A stretch of DNA of 64,000 nt from an uncultured Lachnospiraceae bacterium (GTDB taxonomy: Bacteria > Bacillota > Clostridia > Lachnospirales > Lachnospiraceae): assembly GCA_910586705.1 (NCBI GenBank), contig CAJUJK010000012.1:1-64000 (forward strand), read 5' to 3'. The position numbers and the translations under genes were made by a program. Numbering within the stretch: position 1 is the first letter of the stretch; each line of letters starts with the position of its first letter. Below the pieces are notes generated by a model. It had not been told where the DNA came from and searched no databases. It was given only the letters and a program-made list of their open reading frames with translations. Below are positions 8,194-15,613 of this stretch, piece by piece.

Positions 8194-8931
8194 ATGAAGC
8201 AGGAGATCGAGTTTGCCAGAACACTGGAGGAAGTCAGAAAAAAGGCAAGGGCACAGCAGAATTTCATAACAAAGACGGAAGTGGAGGAAGCGTTTTCGGC
8301 GCTTTCTCTTTCTGAGCAGCAGATGGAGATGGTCTTTGCCTATCTGCGGCAGAATAAGATCGGTGTGGATGAGCCGGCGGACGTGGACGCTTATCTGGAA
8401 GAGGAGGAGCGGAACTATCTGGATACTTATCTGGATGCGCTGCAGGCGATTCCGAAGGTGACGGACGGGGAGCGGGAGGCGATTACCCTTTCCGCCATGG
8501 CGGGAGACGCGGACGCCGTCAGACGGCTGACGGAGCTTATGCTGCCGGAGGTTCCCCAGATTGCCAAGCTGTATACGGGGCAGGGAGTGGGTCTGGAGGA
8601 TCTGATCGGCGAGGGCAATGTGGCGCTTTCTCTCGGTGTCACCATGCTGGGGGCGCTGGAACATGCGGATGAGACGCAGGGAATGCTTATCAGAATGATG
8701 ATGGACGCCATGGAGGAGTGCATTGAGACGAGCGCGGCGGAGGAGAAGAGCGACCAGAAAATTGCCGATAAGGTAAACAGAGTGGCGGATGCGGCGAACG
8801 CCCTGCGGGAAGAACTGCGCAGGTCGGTGACGGTGGAGGAACTGATGGAGGAGTCCGGGCTTTCGAGAAAGGCGATTGAGGACGCTGTCCGCATAAGCGG
8901 CGGCAAGATCGAGTCCATTGCGGCGGAGTAG
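8194..8931 (+). CDS. Sigma-70-like protein lacking regions 2.3-2.4 and 4
   Basis: The protein has 245 residues; the start is the ATG after GTGGAGGC. Residues 23-57 resemble sigma region 1.1 (ITKTEVEEAF and following). Residues 75-147 align by eye with regions 1.2 to 2.1 of RpoD (IAKLYTGQGVGLEDLIGEGN against IAKRYVGRG-LDLIQEGN). Residues 188-241 resemble region 3 (VTVEELMEESGLSRKAIEDA). The stretch that should melt and read the -10 element is replaced by an acidic, Met-rich segment (about 150-187), and there is no region 4 for the -35 element. It should therefore not start transcription alone. It may bind RNA polymerase or another sigma factor, which is inference. The neighbours give no clear clue. 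Confidence 0.72.
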   Translation: MKQEIEFARTLEEVRKKARAQQNFITKTEVEEAFSALSLSEQQMEMVFAYLRQNKIGVDEPADVDAYLEEEERNYLDTYLDALQAIPKVTDGEREAITLSAMAGDADAVRRLTELMLPEVPQIAKLYTGQGVGLEDLIGEGNVALSLGVTMLGALEHADETQGMLIRMMMDAMEECIETSAAEEKSDQKIADKVNRVADAANALREELRRSVTVEELMEESGLSRKAIEDAVRISGGKIESIAAE

Positions 8932-8972
8932 GGCACGGGGCATTGTTCTGACGGATGGCGGAAGGAAAACCG

Positions 8973-9395
8973 ATGGAAAGAGAAAACAGGGATTATAAAT
9001 ATTTCATGCAGGATGCGGGAAACGTCTATCTGGGGGCGAAACTCAGCTATGCGGAGATTCTGCGGGATGAAATGGTGAATTTTAAATACAAGAGCATTGT
9101 GGAGCACTATATTTTCAAGGATACTGACCCGGAGACCACGCTGGAGAGCCATCTCTACTATATGACGAGAGAACAGTTTTCCTGTCGGACCTACGAGCAG
9201 CTCAAGGCGAAGGTGAAGGTCAACCTTCTGGAGGAAAAGAAAACGCTTCTCGGGAAGAAAAAGACGGGATATGTGACGAGGCTTATGCCGCTGGCGGAGT
9301 TCGTGGATATGAATCTGGCGCAGAAAAAGGCGAAAGGCGTGGTGATTCAGGAGCTTGCGCTGTCGAAACTGGGACTGATGGCATTTAGCGTGTAA
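8973..9395 (+). CDS. Protein of unknown function
   Basis: The protein has 140 residues. The start at ATG 8973 (MERENRDYK) is chosen for GGAAGGA 6 nt upstream; an ATG six codons earlier has no ribosome binding site. It is soluble and charged, with no signal peptide or membrane segment. It is rich in Tyr and Lys, with a basic stretch (LLEEKKTLLGKKKTGYVTR) in the second half. It lies 41 bp after the sigma-like gene and before a terminator, so the two are probably cotranscribed. I do not recognise the family. Confidence 0.65.
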   Translation: MERENRDYKYFMQDAGNVYLGAKLSYAEILRDEMVNFKYKSIVEHYIFKDTDPETTLESHLYYMTREQFSCRTYEQLKAKVKVNLLEEKKTLLGKKKTGYVTRLMPLAEFVDMNLAQKKAKGVVIQELALSKLGLMAFSV

Positions 9396-9530
9396 AAGCT
9401 GTCTGGAAGCGTTACGCGATAACTTACATGTAACTTTTCCAAAAAATATTTCAAAAATTTTCATTTAGGGCTTGATTTAGACAAAATTTTTTGTTAAAAT
9501 TACTTTTGTAAAATTCCCCTTTTACACTGG

Positions 9531-9570
9531 ACAGGTGATCGGCTCTAGGGCTTCACCTGTTCTTTTATTT
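9531..9570 (+). terminator. Intrinsic terminator
   Basis: ACAGGTGA (9531-9538) pairs with TCACCTGT (9553-9560), followed by TCTTTTATTT. It closes the plus-strand group and faces the end of the minus-strand transporter operon. Confidence 0.75.
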
Positions 9571-9574
9571 CCGT

Positions 9575-9588
9575 CTCTGCTTATTCGC
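9575..9588. repeat. Copy of the TCTGCTTATTCGCG repeat
   Basis: This 14-nt sequence recurs at 12629-12642 and, inverted, at 12517-12530. The copies therefore sit at both ends of the tryptophan transporter operon: just past its last stop codon and in its leader. Confidence 0.6.
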
Positions 9589-9593
9589 GGCGA

Positions 9594-10397
9594 CTATCTT
9601 GACAATAAGATCCGGTCATTGTCCAGCCGTTTTCCGGCGCGCGCCTTGAACTGCTCCAGCAGATCGTCTATGGTAAGTTCCTCCCGTGCTTTTCCCGATA
9701 CGTCAAAAACAATACGTCCGCCGTCCATCATAAGGGTACGGTTTCCGAGAGAAAGCGCCTGATTCATATTGTGTGTGACCGTCAGACAGGTGATGTGCCG
9801 CCCGGAGACGATTTTTTCCGTGAGGGCGAGCACTTTGTCCGCTGTGGCGGGGTCAAGGGCGGCAGTATGCTCGTCGAGCAGAAGAATGCGGGGCGTTACC
9901 ATGGTTGCCATCAGAAGCGTGAGCGCCTGCCTCTGCCCGCCGGAAAGGAGTCCGACAGGTTGTTTCATCCGATCCTCCAGCCCCATGTCCAGAAGGGCGA
10001 GCTGTTCTCTAAACTTCTTCTTGTCCTTCGCGCTGATCCGGCTGAAATAGGCATGACGCCCGGTGGCGGCGCGCAGGTAGGCGAGCGCCATGTTTTCCTC
10101 AATGGTCATGTGGGGCGCGGTTCCTTTCAGGGGATCCTGAAAAAGATGCCCGATCACTTTGCTCCGCACATGTTCCTTGCAGTAAGTGATATCCTCGCCG
10201 CCCAGAACAATCCGCCCTTCATCCACATAGAAGTTTCCCGTGATGGCGTGAAAGAGCGTGGATTTTCCCGCGCCGTTGCTGCCCACAATGGTGGCGAAAT
10301 CGCCGTCCTCAAGAGTGAGGCTCACCTTGTCAAGCGCCTTTTTCTCGTTGACGGTGCCGGGGTTAAAGGTTTTGGAGACCGATTCAATGACTAACAT
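9594..10397 (-). CDS. trpZ: Tryptophan ABC transporter, ATP-binding protein (TrpZ-like)
   Basis: The protein has 267 residues. The start at ATG 10397 (MLVIESVSKTF) is set by homology; the stretch upstream in the same frame is the other reading of the permease tail. Walker A is at residues 39-46 (GSNGAGKS), the signature is LSGGQRQ, and Walker B is ILLLDEHTAALDP. The Glu-to-His change after the Walker B Asp (DEH) keeps the catalytic Glu. It overlaps the permease gene by 14 nt, so translation is probably coupled. The substrate is inferred from the TGG-specifier T-box at the head of the operon and from the COG2984-type binding protein. The ATPase sequence itself does not reveal it. Confidence 0.85.
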   Translation of the reverse strand: MLVIESVSKTFNPGTVNEKKALDKVSLTLEDGDFATIVGSNGAGKSTLFHAITGNFYVDEGRIVLGGEDITYCKEHVRSKVIGHLFQDPLKGTAPHMTIEENMALAYLRAATGRHAYFSRISAKDKKKFREQLALLDMGLEDRMKQPVGLLSGGQRQALTLLMATMVTPRILLLDEHTAALDPATADKVLALTEKIVSGRHITCLTVTHNMNQALSLGNRTLMMDGGRIVFDVSGKAREELTIDDLLEQFKARAGKRLDNDRILLSR

Positions 10398-11337
10398 GGG
10401 CGGATTCCCCCTTTCTGCAGGCATTCCGGTTGCAGCTTCGCTGTCGGTAGAACGCGGACTTCTCCCTGAGATAGGGGAAAGCGATCGCGATGGCGACAAT
10501 GACGGCGGAGACCAGTTTGAGCGCTTCCGCAGGCACGTTCAGGCGAAGTGCCAGCGCCACAATAAAGCGGTAGAGACAGCTGCCTAAAATCACACCTGCT
10601 ATCTTTTTGGGCATCCCGCCTTTCCCGACGAGTGTTTCCCCGATAATCAGACTGGCGAGGGCGATCGTCACCATGCCGGTGCCCAGATTGATATCGCAGG
10701 ATTTCTGATACTGACCGAGGATCGCGCCGGAGAGGGCGGTCAGCGCGTTTGCCAGACAAAGTCCCACGGTGATCATAAACAGGGGATTGATGCTGGACGC
10801 CCGCACCATATGTTCGTTGTCGCCCGTGGCGCGGATGGAGAGTCCCAGTCTTGTGTTCAGAAACAGTGATAAAATAACACCAAGTATTATTACAATCACA
10901 AGGACGATCAGCAGCTTATACCAGTCCGCATACCAGCCGTAGGAGAGTTTTTCCTTTGCCAGACTGAAAACGGTGTCGCAGGCGAACAGATTTACGTTGG
11001 AGGAAAAGCCCATCACGGCGATATTGACTGTGTAAAGCCCTGTGTTGACGATAATGCCTGCCAGAATGGAGGGAACCCCCATTCTGGTCTGCAAAAAGGC
11101 GGTGACAAAGCCGGAGCAGACGCCCGCACCCATGGCAGCGAAGAGTGCCAGCACGGGGTGCCCTGCAAGTGTCACCATGGCGCCCACCGCGCAGCCTAAG
11201 GTAAAACAGCCGTCGGTGGACAGATCCGCAATATTTAGGATGCTGAATGAGAGAAACAGCGCCAGCGCCACCAGAGCGTAGATGCAGCCCAGTTCCAAGG
11301 CGCTTTGTAAAATGGAAAGTGAAAATATTGTACTCAT
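10384..11337 (-). CDS. trpY: Tryptophan ABC transporter, permease (TrpY-like)
   Basis: The protein has 317 residues and about eight to nine membrane segments. It belongs to the branched-chain/ribose-type permease family (BPD_transp_2); typical sequence includes SFSILNIADLSTDG near residue 30 and RATGDNEHMVRASSIN in the cytoplasmic loop that contacts the ATPase. The ribosome binding site is AGAGGT. It lies 12 nt after the binding-protein gene and overlaps the ATPase gene by 14 nt. One permease and one ATPase imply homodimers of each. Tryptophan specificity rests on the leader, not on this protein. Confidence 0.85.
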   Translation of the reverse strand: MSTIFSLSILQSALELGCIYALVALALFLSFSILNIADLSTDGCFTLGCAVGAMVTLAGHPVLALFAAMGAGVCSGFVTAFLQTRMGVPSILAGIIVNTGLYTVNIAVMGFSSNVNLFACDTVFSLAKEKLSYGWYADWYKLLIVLVIVIILGVILSLFLNTRLGLSIRATGDNEHMVRASSINPLFMITVGLCLANALTALSGAILGQYQKSCDINLGTGMVTIALASLIIGETLVGKGGMPKKIAGVILGSCLYRFIVALALRLNVPAEALKLVSAVIVAIAIAFPYLREKSAFYRQRSCNRNACRKGESAHVSH

Positions 11338-11349
11338 GGGATACCTCTT

Positions 11350-12474
11350 TTAGTTAAATTCTTCCGCCGTCTGGATTTCCACCAGACTGGAGCATTTGTC
11401 CGCGAACATATGATAGTCAAGCCCGATCGCCTCCGCGGTCTCAGTATTCACCGTGGCGATGCCGTTATCCATGGTCTGCACGCCCATGGAAGCGGGATCC
11501 TTGCCGTCTGCCAGAATGTCCACAGCCATGTCCGCGGTGGCAGTGCCGAGCTCCACGTAGTTCACACCGTAGCCCATAAAAGCGCCGTTTAAGGCGAAGG
11601 AGTCCGCGCCGCCGTAGTGGGGCACTTTCGCGTCGATAAATTTCTCATAGATGGCGAGTTCCGCCGTCATCACGTTGTTGTCGGTGGGCGTAAATACCGC
11701 CTCCGCGCCGGAGGCGAGAAGGGCGTCCGCGGCAAGGGAGATTTCCCCGTTGTTGGTGCCCGTCTTTTCCACCACGGTGATGCTTTTTCCTTTACAGTAG
11801 GCTTTTGCTGCGGCGATGGCGGCGGTGGAAGAGTCTTGACTCTTGTCGTAGAGCAGTCCCACCGTCTGGATATCGGGGTCTGCGGCAAGCATCAGATCAA
11901 AGACCGCATCCGTATTCAAAGCGTCCGAAGTGCCGGTAATGTTGGAGCCCGGTGCATCCATGGCTGCCACAAGCCCTGCGCCCACAGGATCGGAGACTGC
12001 GGAGAACACCACGGGAATCAGACTGCCGTCGTCCCGCGGATTTTCTGCCGTGGCATTCTGCATGACCATGGCAACCGGCGTGGCAACCGGGATGATGAGG
12101 TCCACATCGGAGGCGATCAGATCTGTGGCGATCTGGTTCATGGTGGTGGCGTCCGCCTGCCCGTTGTAGGTGTAATTCTTGTAATCAAAGAGAATATCAA
12201 GTTCCTCGCTCTTTTCGTCAAGCTCCGCCTGAATGGCGGTGACGATCTGGTTTAAGGACGCGTCGTCCACGTACTGCACGATGCCGATTTTGTAGGTCTG
12301 GCCGTCAGAGGAGGCGGATTTATCTGTGTGAGAGTCGGCGGATGCATCGGCGGTGTCTGTACTGTCAATGGATGTGGCAGTGTCTGCGGCATTCCCGCCG
12401 GATGCACCGCAGGCTGTGAGAGCGGCAGTGAGAACCGCGCCAGTGAGTAACAGTGTCATAGTTTTGTTTTTCAT
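11350..12474 (-). CDS. trpX: Tryptophan ABC transporter, substrate-binding lipoprotein (TrpX-like)
   Basis: The protein has 374 residues; the ribosome binding site AGGAGGA lies just upstream of the start. A signal peptide ends in a lipobox (LTACG) with the lipidated Cys at 22. A Ser/Thr/Asp-rich linker (about 28-58) leads to a two-lobed periplasmic-binding-type domain of the COG2984 family (YKIGIVQYVDDASLNQIV; IPVVFSAVSDPVGAGLV). It would capture substrate outside the membrane and pass it to the permease. Members of this family with Trp T-boxes are known tryptophan importers in Firmicutes. First gene of the operon, read after the T-box terminator and the inverted-repeat element. Confidence 0.87.
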   Translation of the reverse strand: MKNKTMTLLLTGAVLTAALTACGASGGNAADTATSIDSTDTADASADSHTDKSASSDGQTYKIGIVQYVDDASLNQIVTAIQAELDEKSEELDILFDYKNYTYNGQADATTMNQIATDLIASDVDLIIPVATPVAMVMQNATAENPRDDGSLIPVVFSAVSDPVGAGLVAAMDAPGSNITGTSDALNTDAVFDLMLAADPDIQTVGLLYDKSQDSSTAAIAAAKAYCKGKSITVVEKTGTNNGEISLAADALLASGAEAVFTPTDNNVMTAELAIYEKFIDAKVPHYGGADSFALNGAFMGYGVNYVELGTATADMAVDILADGKDPASMGVQTMDNGIATVNTETAEAIGLDYHMFADKCSSLVEIQTAEEFN

Positions 12475-12513
12475 AATAGTGTCCTCCTATCTCAAGTTGG
12501 GTTTTGGGGTTGC

Positions 12514-12645
12514 TTGCGCGAATAAGCAGACTCGAAATGCTTCGCATTTCTCGTTCGCGTTGCTCGTCATAAGCCATCCGAAGTCTGCGCTCATGCAAGC
12601 ATGGCGCTTCCTTCGGAAGCCTTCTGACTCTGCTTATTCGCGCAA
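12514..12645. repeat. 132-bp element with 17-bp terminal inverted repeats
   Basis: TTGCGCGAATAAGCAGA (12514-12530) is repeated exactly as its complement at 12629-12645. Inside lie the hairpins GAAATGC-TTC-GCATTTC (12534-12550) and GCTTCC-TTC-GGAAGC near 12607-12621. It encodes no protein. It lies between the T-box terminator and trpX, so it is transcribed as part of the mRNA leader when antitermination succeeds. The form is MITE-like or that of a folded RNA element. Target-site duplications were not recognised. Confidence 0.6.
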
Positions 12646-12960
12646 AAAAACCGCCTCAAGCAATAGATGCTTGAGACGGTAATAAACATAAGTTATTATC
12701 GCGGTACCACTCAAATTGATGCGGGAGTATAGTCCCGATCCGCTTTTTCCATATACAATCATATATGCCGCCTTGGTAACGGGTGCGGTTCCCGCCGGGG
12801 ATTACTTTGTCGGTATGCACTGACATTTCCACCCGGCCTCGAAAGTCCATTCGGTATAAGTGCCATGCCGTCTTTCACCAGCCGACGGCTCTCTGTAATG
12901 GGTAACCCATACTTACTACTCTTTCTCAAAGGTTTCGGATATGTGCTTCTGCAATTAATT
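12644..12960 (-). promoter_or_regulatory. T-box riboswitch, tryptophan specifier (TGG)
   Basis: Read on the minus strand, Stem I closes with GAAAG and CTTTC. Its specifier loop has AGTAGTAA on one side and C-GAA-TGG-A on the other, giving the codon TGG followed by the usual purine. AGAGAG and GGTGAAAG follow in the upper stem. The conserved T-box core TGAGTGGTACCGCG is at 12700-12713, and a perfect-looking terminator stem (12650-12680) ends in seven T (12644-12650). Uncharged tRNA-Trp should stabilise the antiterminator and switch on trpXYZ. The base after TGG in the T-box bulge is T, which would pair with A or wobble with the G expected at tRNA-Trp position 73. Confidence 0.92.
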
Positions 12961-12966
12961 TATTAC

Positions 12967-12995
12967 ACAATAATACTTTTGTGACAGATTGTCAA
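12967..12995 (-). promoter_or_regulatory. Promoter of the T-box/trpXYZ operon
   Basis: On the minus strand: perfect TTGACA (12990-12995), 17 bp, TATTGT (12967-12972). Transcription should start near 12960, just before Stem I of the T-box. Confidence 0.65.
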
Positions 12996-13038
12996 ATAGA
13001 TTTTGAAATTTAATCAAATATATTTTTGCGGCGGAATT

Positions 13039-13092
13039 TTAAGGAAACGTTAAGGGGATGTTAAGGGAACACACAAGCTGTCCATGTACAAT
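13039..13092 (+). promoter_or_regulatory. Direct-repeat array and promoter of the CPBP protease gene
   Basis: TTAAGG occurs at 13039, 13050 and 13061, exactly 11 bp apart, which is about one helical turn. A -10-like TACAAT (13087-13092) lies 20 bp after the last repeat, with no good -35 box. This is the layout of activated promoters bound by OmpR-type response regulators. The complement (CCTTAACGTTTCC) resembles the array before the ABC gene (CTTTACCGTTTCC at 14630). Confidence 0.6.
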
Positions 13093-13130
13093 GTTCGTAT
13101 CATGTTTGAGGAAGGGGCAGAGGTGTGGCA

Positions 13131-13814
13131 ATGGAAAAGAGGAAAGACAATTTGGAAAGCATCAATAAAAAGAGAAGCGGGATAGAGATTATCGCGTGTG
13201 TTTTGGGTATGGCGGTTCTTACTGTCCTGATGGCTGTATTCGGCGCGGATGCAGGACTCCTGCCGGGTGTGGCGGCTTACTGGATTCCCTGTGCGGCGCT
13301 GCTTTTTTATGTTCTGAGGGTAGAAAAACAACCGCTTTCCTCGGCTGGGTTAAAATCGATTCGTGCAAGACATGTTTTAGAGGGGATGTGTCTGGGAGCA
13401 GGGATGTTCATCGTGCAGCAGATTCCGCTTCTGCTTATGAAAATGGATTATTCTGCATATGCCATGGCGCCAGATGCGGTATATATAGTCGTTATGCTGT
13501 TTTACTGCTTTTTCTGTGTCGGGTTCGCGGAGGAACTGATATTTCGCGGATTCCTGCTAAAAAGGACGCTGGACATTTTTCCGCAGAAATGGGTTTGCGT
13601 GGGGCTTAATACTTTGCTTTTCTATCTGATCCACTGGTTTACCATGCAGCATACTTTCGGGGAATTTTACAACTTGGCGACGAATACGGTGATTTTATGT
13701 ATCTATCTTTTCCGCAAAAAGGAAGGGACGATTGTGCCGCTTATAATCGCCCACGGCTTCTACGATGCGCTGACGTCGGTGGGGCTGCCGGTTTTTGTTT
13801 ATCTGTTGAAATAG
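13131..13814 (+). CDS. CPBP family intramembrane metalloprotease
   Basis: The protein has 227 residues. The start at ATG 13131 is 7 nt from AGAGG; a GTG two codons earlier is too close to it. About six to seven membrane segments are present. The family motifs are complete: EExxxR (E134, E135, R139 in EELIFRG), a His at 168 (YLIHW) and HxxxD (H208, D212 in AHGFYD). These make a zinc site in the membrane, as in Abi/CAAX-type proteases. In Gram-positive bacteria such proteins often stand beside bacteriocin genes as self-immunity factors. Here it precedes a two-component/ABC cassette and has a similar repeat array in its promoter, so a role in resistance to antimicrobial peptides is inferred. Confidence 0.85.
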   Translation: MEKRKDNLESINKKRSGIEIIACVLGMAVLTVLMAVFGADAGLLPGVAAYWIPCAALLFYVLRVEKQPLSSAGLKSIRARHVLEGMCLGAGMFIVQQIPLLLMKMDYSAYAMAPDAVYIVVMLFYCFFCVGFAEELIFRGFLLKRTLDIFPQKWVCVGLNTLLFYLIHWFTMQHTFGEFYNLATNTVILCIYLFRKKEGTIVPLIIAHGFYDALTSVGLPVFVYLLK

Positions 13815-13828
13815 TTTTTGAGTGGATC

Positions 13829-13865
13829 ATCCCGGCAGGAGCAATTTTCTTGTCGGGATTTTTAC
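13829..13865 (+). terminator. Intrinsic terminator
   Basis: ATCCCGGCA (13829-13837) pairs with TGTCGGGAT (13851-13859), followed by TTTTT. It separates the protease gene from the regulator gene. A weak promoter, TTGTCG-17-TAATAT (13850-13878), overlaps its 3' half and could drive the regulator. Confidence 0.7.
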
Positions 13866-13899
13866 GATGTGGTAATATGGATATTTGGAGGAAAAGTCA

Positions 13900-14604
13900 A
13901 TGATTACCATGGAACATGTGTGTAAATCCGATAAAATCGCGAAGAGAATTTTAATTATCGACGACGATATCCATATCGGAAATATGCTTGAAGAAGCTCT
14001 TTCCAAAGAAGGGTATGAAGTCCTGCGCGCCTATTCCGGAACAGAGGCGTTATTGGTCTTAGCCGGGGCAAAGCCGGACCTTGTTCTGTTGGATTTAATG
14101 CTGCCGGGACTGCAGGGAGAAGAGGTCATTTCCCAAATAAAGGGAATACCTGTCATTGTGGTGAGCGCGAAAGTGGATCTTGAGAATAAGGTCGATCTGC
14201 TGCTTGGCGGTGCGGTCGATTATGTGACGAAGCCGTTTCACATGAGAGAGCTTCTGGCGAGGATTTTTGTACATCTTAAGAATGCGGAAAGTATGACAGT
14301 TTTTTCGGAATTGACATTTGGGGACATTGTCCTTGCGATAGATACGCACACGGTAAAAGCGGACGATACGGAAATCAAGCTGACAAGGACGGAGTATGCC
14401 ATCTTGAAGCTGCTTATGCAAAATCCCACGCAGGTTGTCACGAAATCCCTGCTGTTGGAGCGCATCAGCGCGGATACGCCGGACTGCACGGAAAGCTCGT
14501 TGAAAATGCATATCAGTAATTTGAGGAAAAAACTGCGGGAGGTAACGGACAAAGACTACATTGAGGCGGTCTGGGGGATTGGATTCAAAATGCGGGCGGA
14601 ATGA
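13900..14604 (+). CDS. OmpR-family response regulator
   Basis: The protein has 234 residues; the ATG follows TTGGAGG, and an in-frame ATG five codons upstream is less likely. The receiver domain (residues 16-125) has the acidic pair D21/D22, the phosphoacceptor D65 (LLDLMLPG) and K111. The winged-helix effector domain (about 138-234) ends in the usual EAVWGIGFKMR hairpin. The partner kinase is encoded three genes downstream (16449-17342). Four CTTTAC repeats begin 2 bp after its stop codon and are the likely binding site. The order regulator, ATPase, permease, kinase is that of peptide-antibiotic sensing and resistance modules (BcrR/BceR type). Confidence 0.93.
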   Translation: MITMEHVCKSDKIAKRILIIDDDIHIGNMLEEALSKEGYEVLRAYSGTEALLVLAGAKPDLVLLDLMLPGLQGEEVISQIKGIPVIVVSAKVDLENKVDLLLGGAVDYVTKPFHMRELLARIFVHLKNAESMTVFSELTFGDIVLAIDTHTVKADDTEIKLTRTEYAILKLLMQNPTQVVTKSLLLERISADTPDCTESSLKMHISNLRKKLREVTDKDYIEAVWGIGFKMRAE

Positions 14605-14606
14605 AT

Positions 14607-14674
14607 CTTTACGATTTCTTTACTGATCTCTTTACCGTTTCCTTTACTATTTGCATCTATCATGTCGGTATACG
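14607..14674 (+). promoter_or_regulatory. Four CTTTAC direct repeats and promoter before the ABC genes
   Basis: CTTTAC occurs at 14607, 14618, 14630 and 14642, giving steps of 11, 12 and 12 bp. A -10-like TATACG follows at 14669-14674, 21 bp after the last repeat. The repeats lie between the response-regulator stop and the ABC start. They are the natural candidate for the regulator's binding site, letting it induce the transporter and kinase genes. Confidence 0.6.
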
Positions 14675-14698
14675 AAGCAGATAGGAGGGTAAGATTTT

Positions 14699-15613
14699 AT
14701 GGATTATGTTCTTCAAACAAACGCTTTATGTAAAACCTATAAAAATTTTAAAGCGTTAAACGGAATAGCTATGCATGTTCCCAAAGGAGCAATCTATGGC
14801 TTTGTAGGGAAAAACGGCGCGGGTAAAACGACGCTGATCCGGCTGATCTGCGGTCTGCAGGAGCCGTCATCCGGGGAGTATACGCTTTACGGAAGAAAGA
14901 ATACGGACAAGGATATTGTGGAGTCCCGAAGAAGAATGGGCGCTGTAGTGGAAACGCCCTCTGTCTATCTTGACATGACGGCGGAGGATAACCTGAAACA
15001 GCAGTTCCGTATTCTGGGGCTCCCTTCTTTTGAGGGGCTGCACGGGATTTTGCAGTTGGTGGGACTTGAGAACACGGGAAAAAAGAAGGCGAAAAATTTT
15101 TCTCTGGGTATGCGGCAGCGGCTGGGGATTGCAATCGCTCTCGCAGGCGACCCCGATTTTCTGGTTTTGGACGAGCCTGCCAACGGTCTTGACCCGCAGG
15201 GAATCATTGAAATCCGGGAACTGATCTTGAAACTCAATCGGGAACAGCAGATTACCGTCCTGATTTCCAGCCATATTTTGGACGAACTGTCCAAGCTGGC
15301 AACGCACTACGGATTTATAGATAACGGGCGCCTTGTGAAAGAGCTCAGCGCGGACGAACTGGAAGCCGCCTGCAGGAAATGCGTCCGTATGGAGGTCAGT
15401 GATACGAAAGCCCTTGCCCGTGTGCTTGACGGTATGGGAATTGATTATAAAATAACGGCGGACCAGACTGCCGATGTCTATGCAAAGGTCAATATCTCCC
15501 GTCTGACCGTGACATTGGCAAAAGAAAACTGCGAACTGATTGCCGTGCAGGAGCGCGATGAAAGTCTGGAAAGCTACTATGTCAGTCTGGTGGGAGGTGC
15601 AAAAAATGCGTAA
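14699..15613 (+). CDS. ABC transporter ATP-binding protein, BcrA type
   Basis: The protein has 304 residues; the ribosome binding site is GGAGGG. Walker A is at residues 37-45 (GKNGAGKTT), the signature is FSLGMRQRLG near 134, and Walker B is FLVLDEPANGLDP. The about 90-residue tail after the switch His is typical of the DrrA/BcrA group that works with a small separate permease. It overlaps the permease gene by 8 nt. With the flanking two-component genes it most likely exports or expels a membrane-active peptide such as a bacitracin- or lantibiotic-like compound. The ligand cannot be read from the sequence. Confidence 0.9.
   Translation: MDYVLQTNALCKTYKNFKALNGIAMHVPKGAIYGFVGKNGAGKTTLIRLICGLQEPSSGEYTLYGRKNTDKDIVESRRRMGAVVETPSVYLDMTAEDNLKQQFRILGLPSFEGLHGILQLVGLENTGKKKAKNFSLGMRQRLGIAIALAGDPDFLVLDEPANGLDPQGIIEIRELILKLNREQQITVLISSHILDELSKLATHYGFIDNGRLVKELSADELEAACRKCVRMEVSDTKALARVLDGMGIDYKITADQTADVYAKVNISRLTVTLAKENCELIAVQERDESLESYYVSLVGGAKNA

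Noticed and set aside
9472..9500. Promoter-like TTGATT-17-TAAAAT between the unknown gene and the terminator
   Set aside because: It would make an RNA of only about 55 nt ending at the 9531 terminator. The region is simply AT-rich, and there is no evidence of a small RNA.
12656..12850. A 64-codon minus-strand frame upstream of trpX
   Set aside because: It falls entirely within the T-box leader RNA, which explains the conservation.
12644..12960. A tyrosine (TAC) specifier for the T-box
   Set aside because: TAC occurs in ACTTATACC, but those bases pair with GTATGGGT in the upper stem. The unpaired codon after GAA is TGG.
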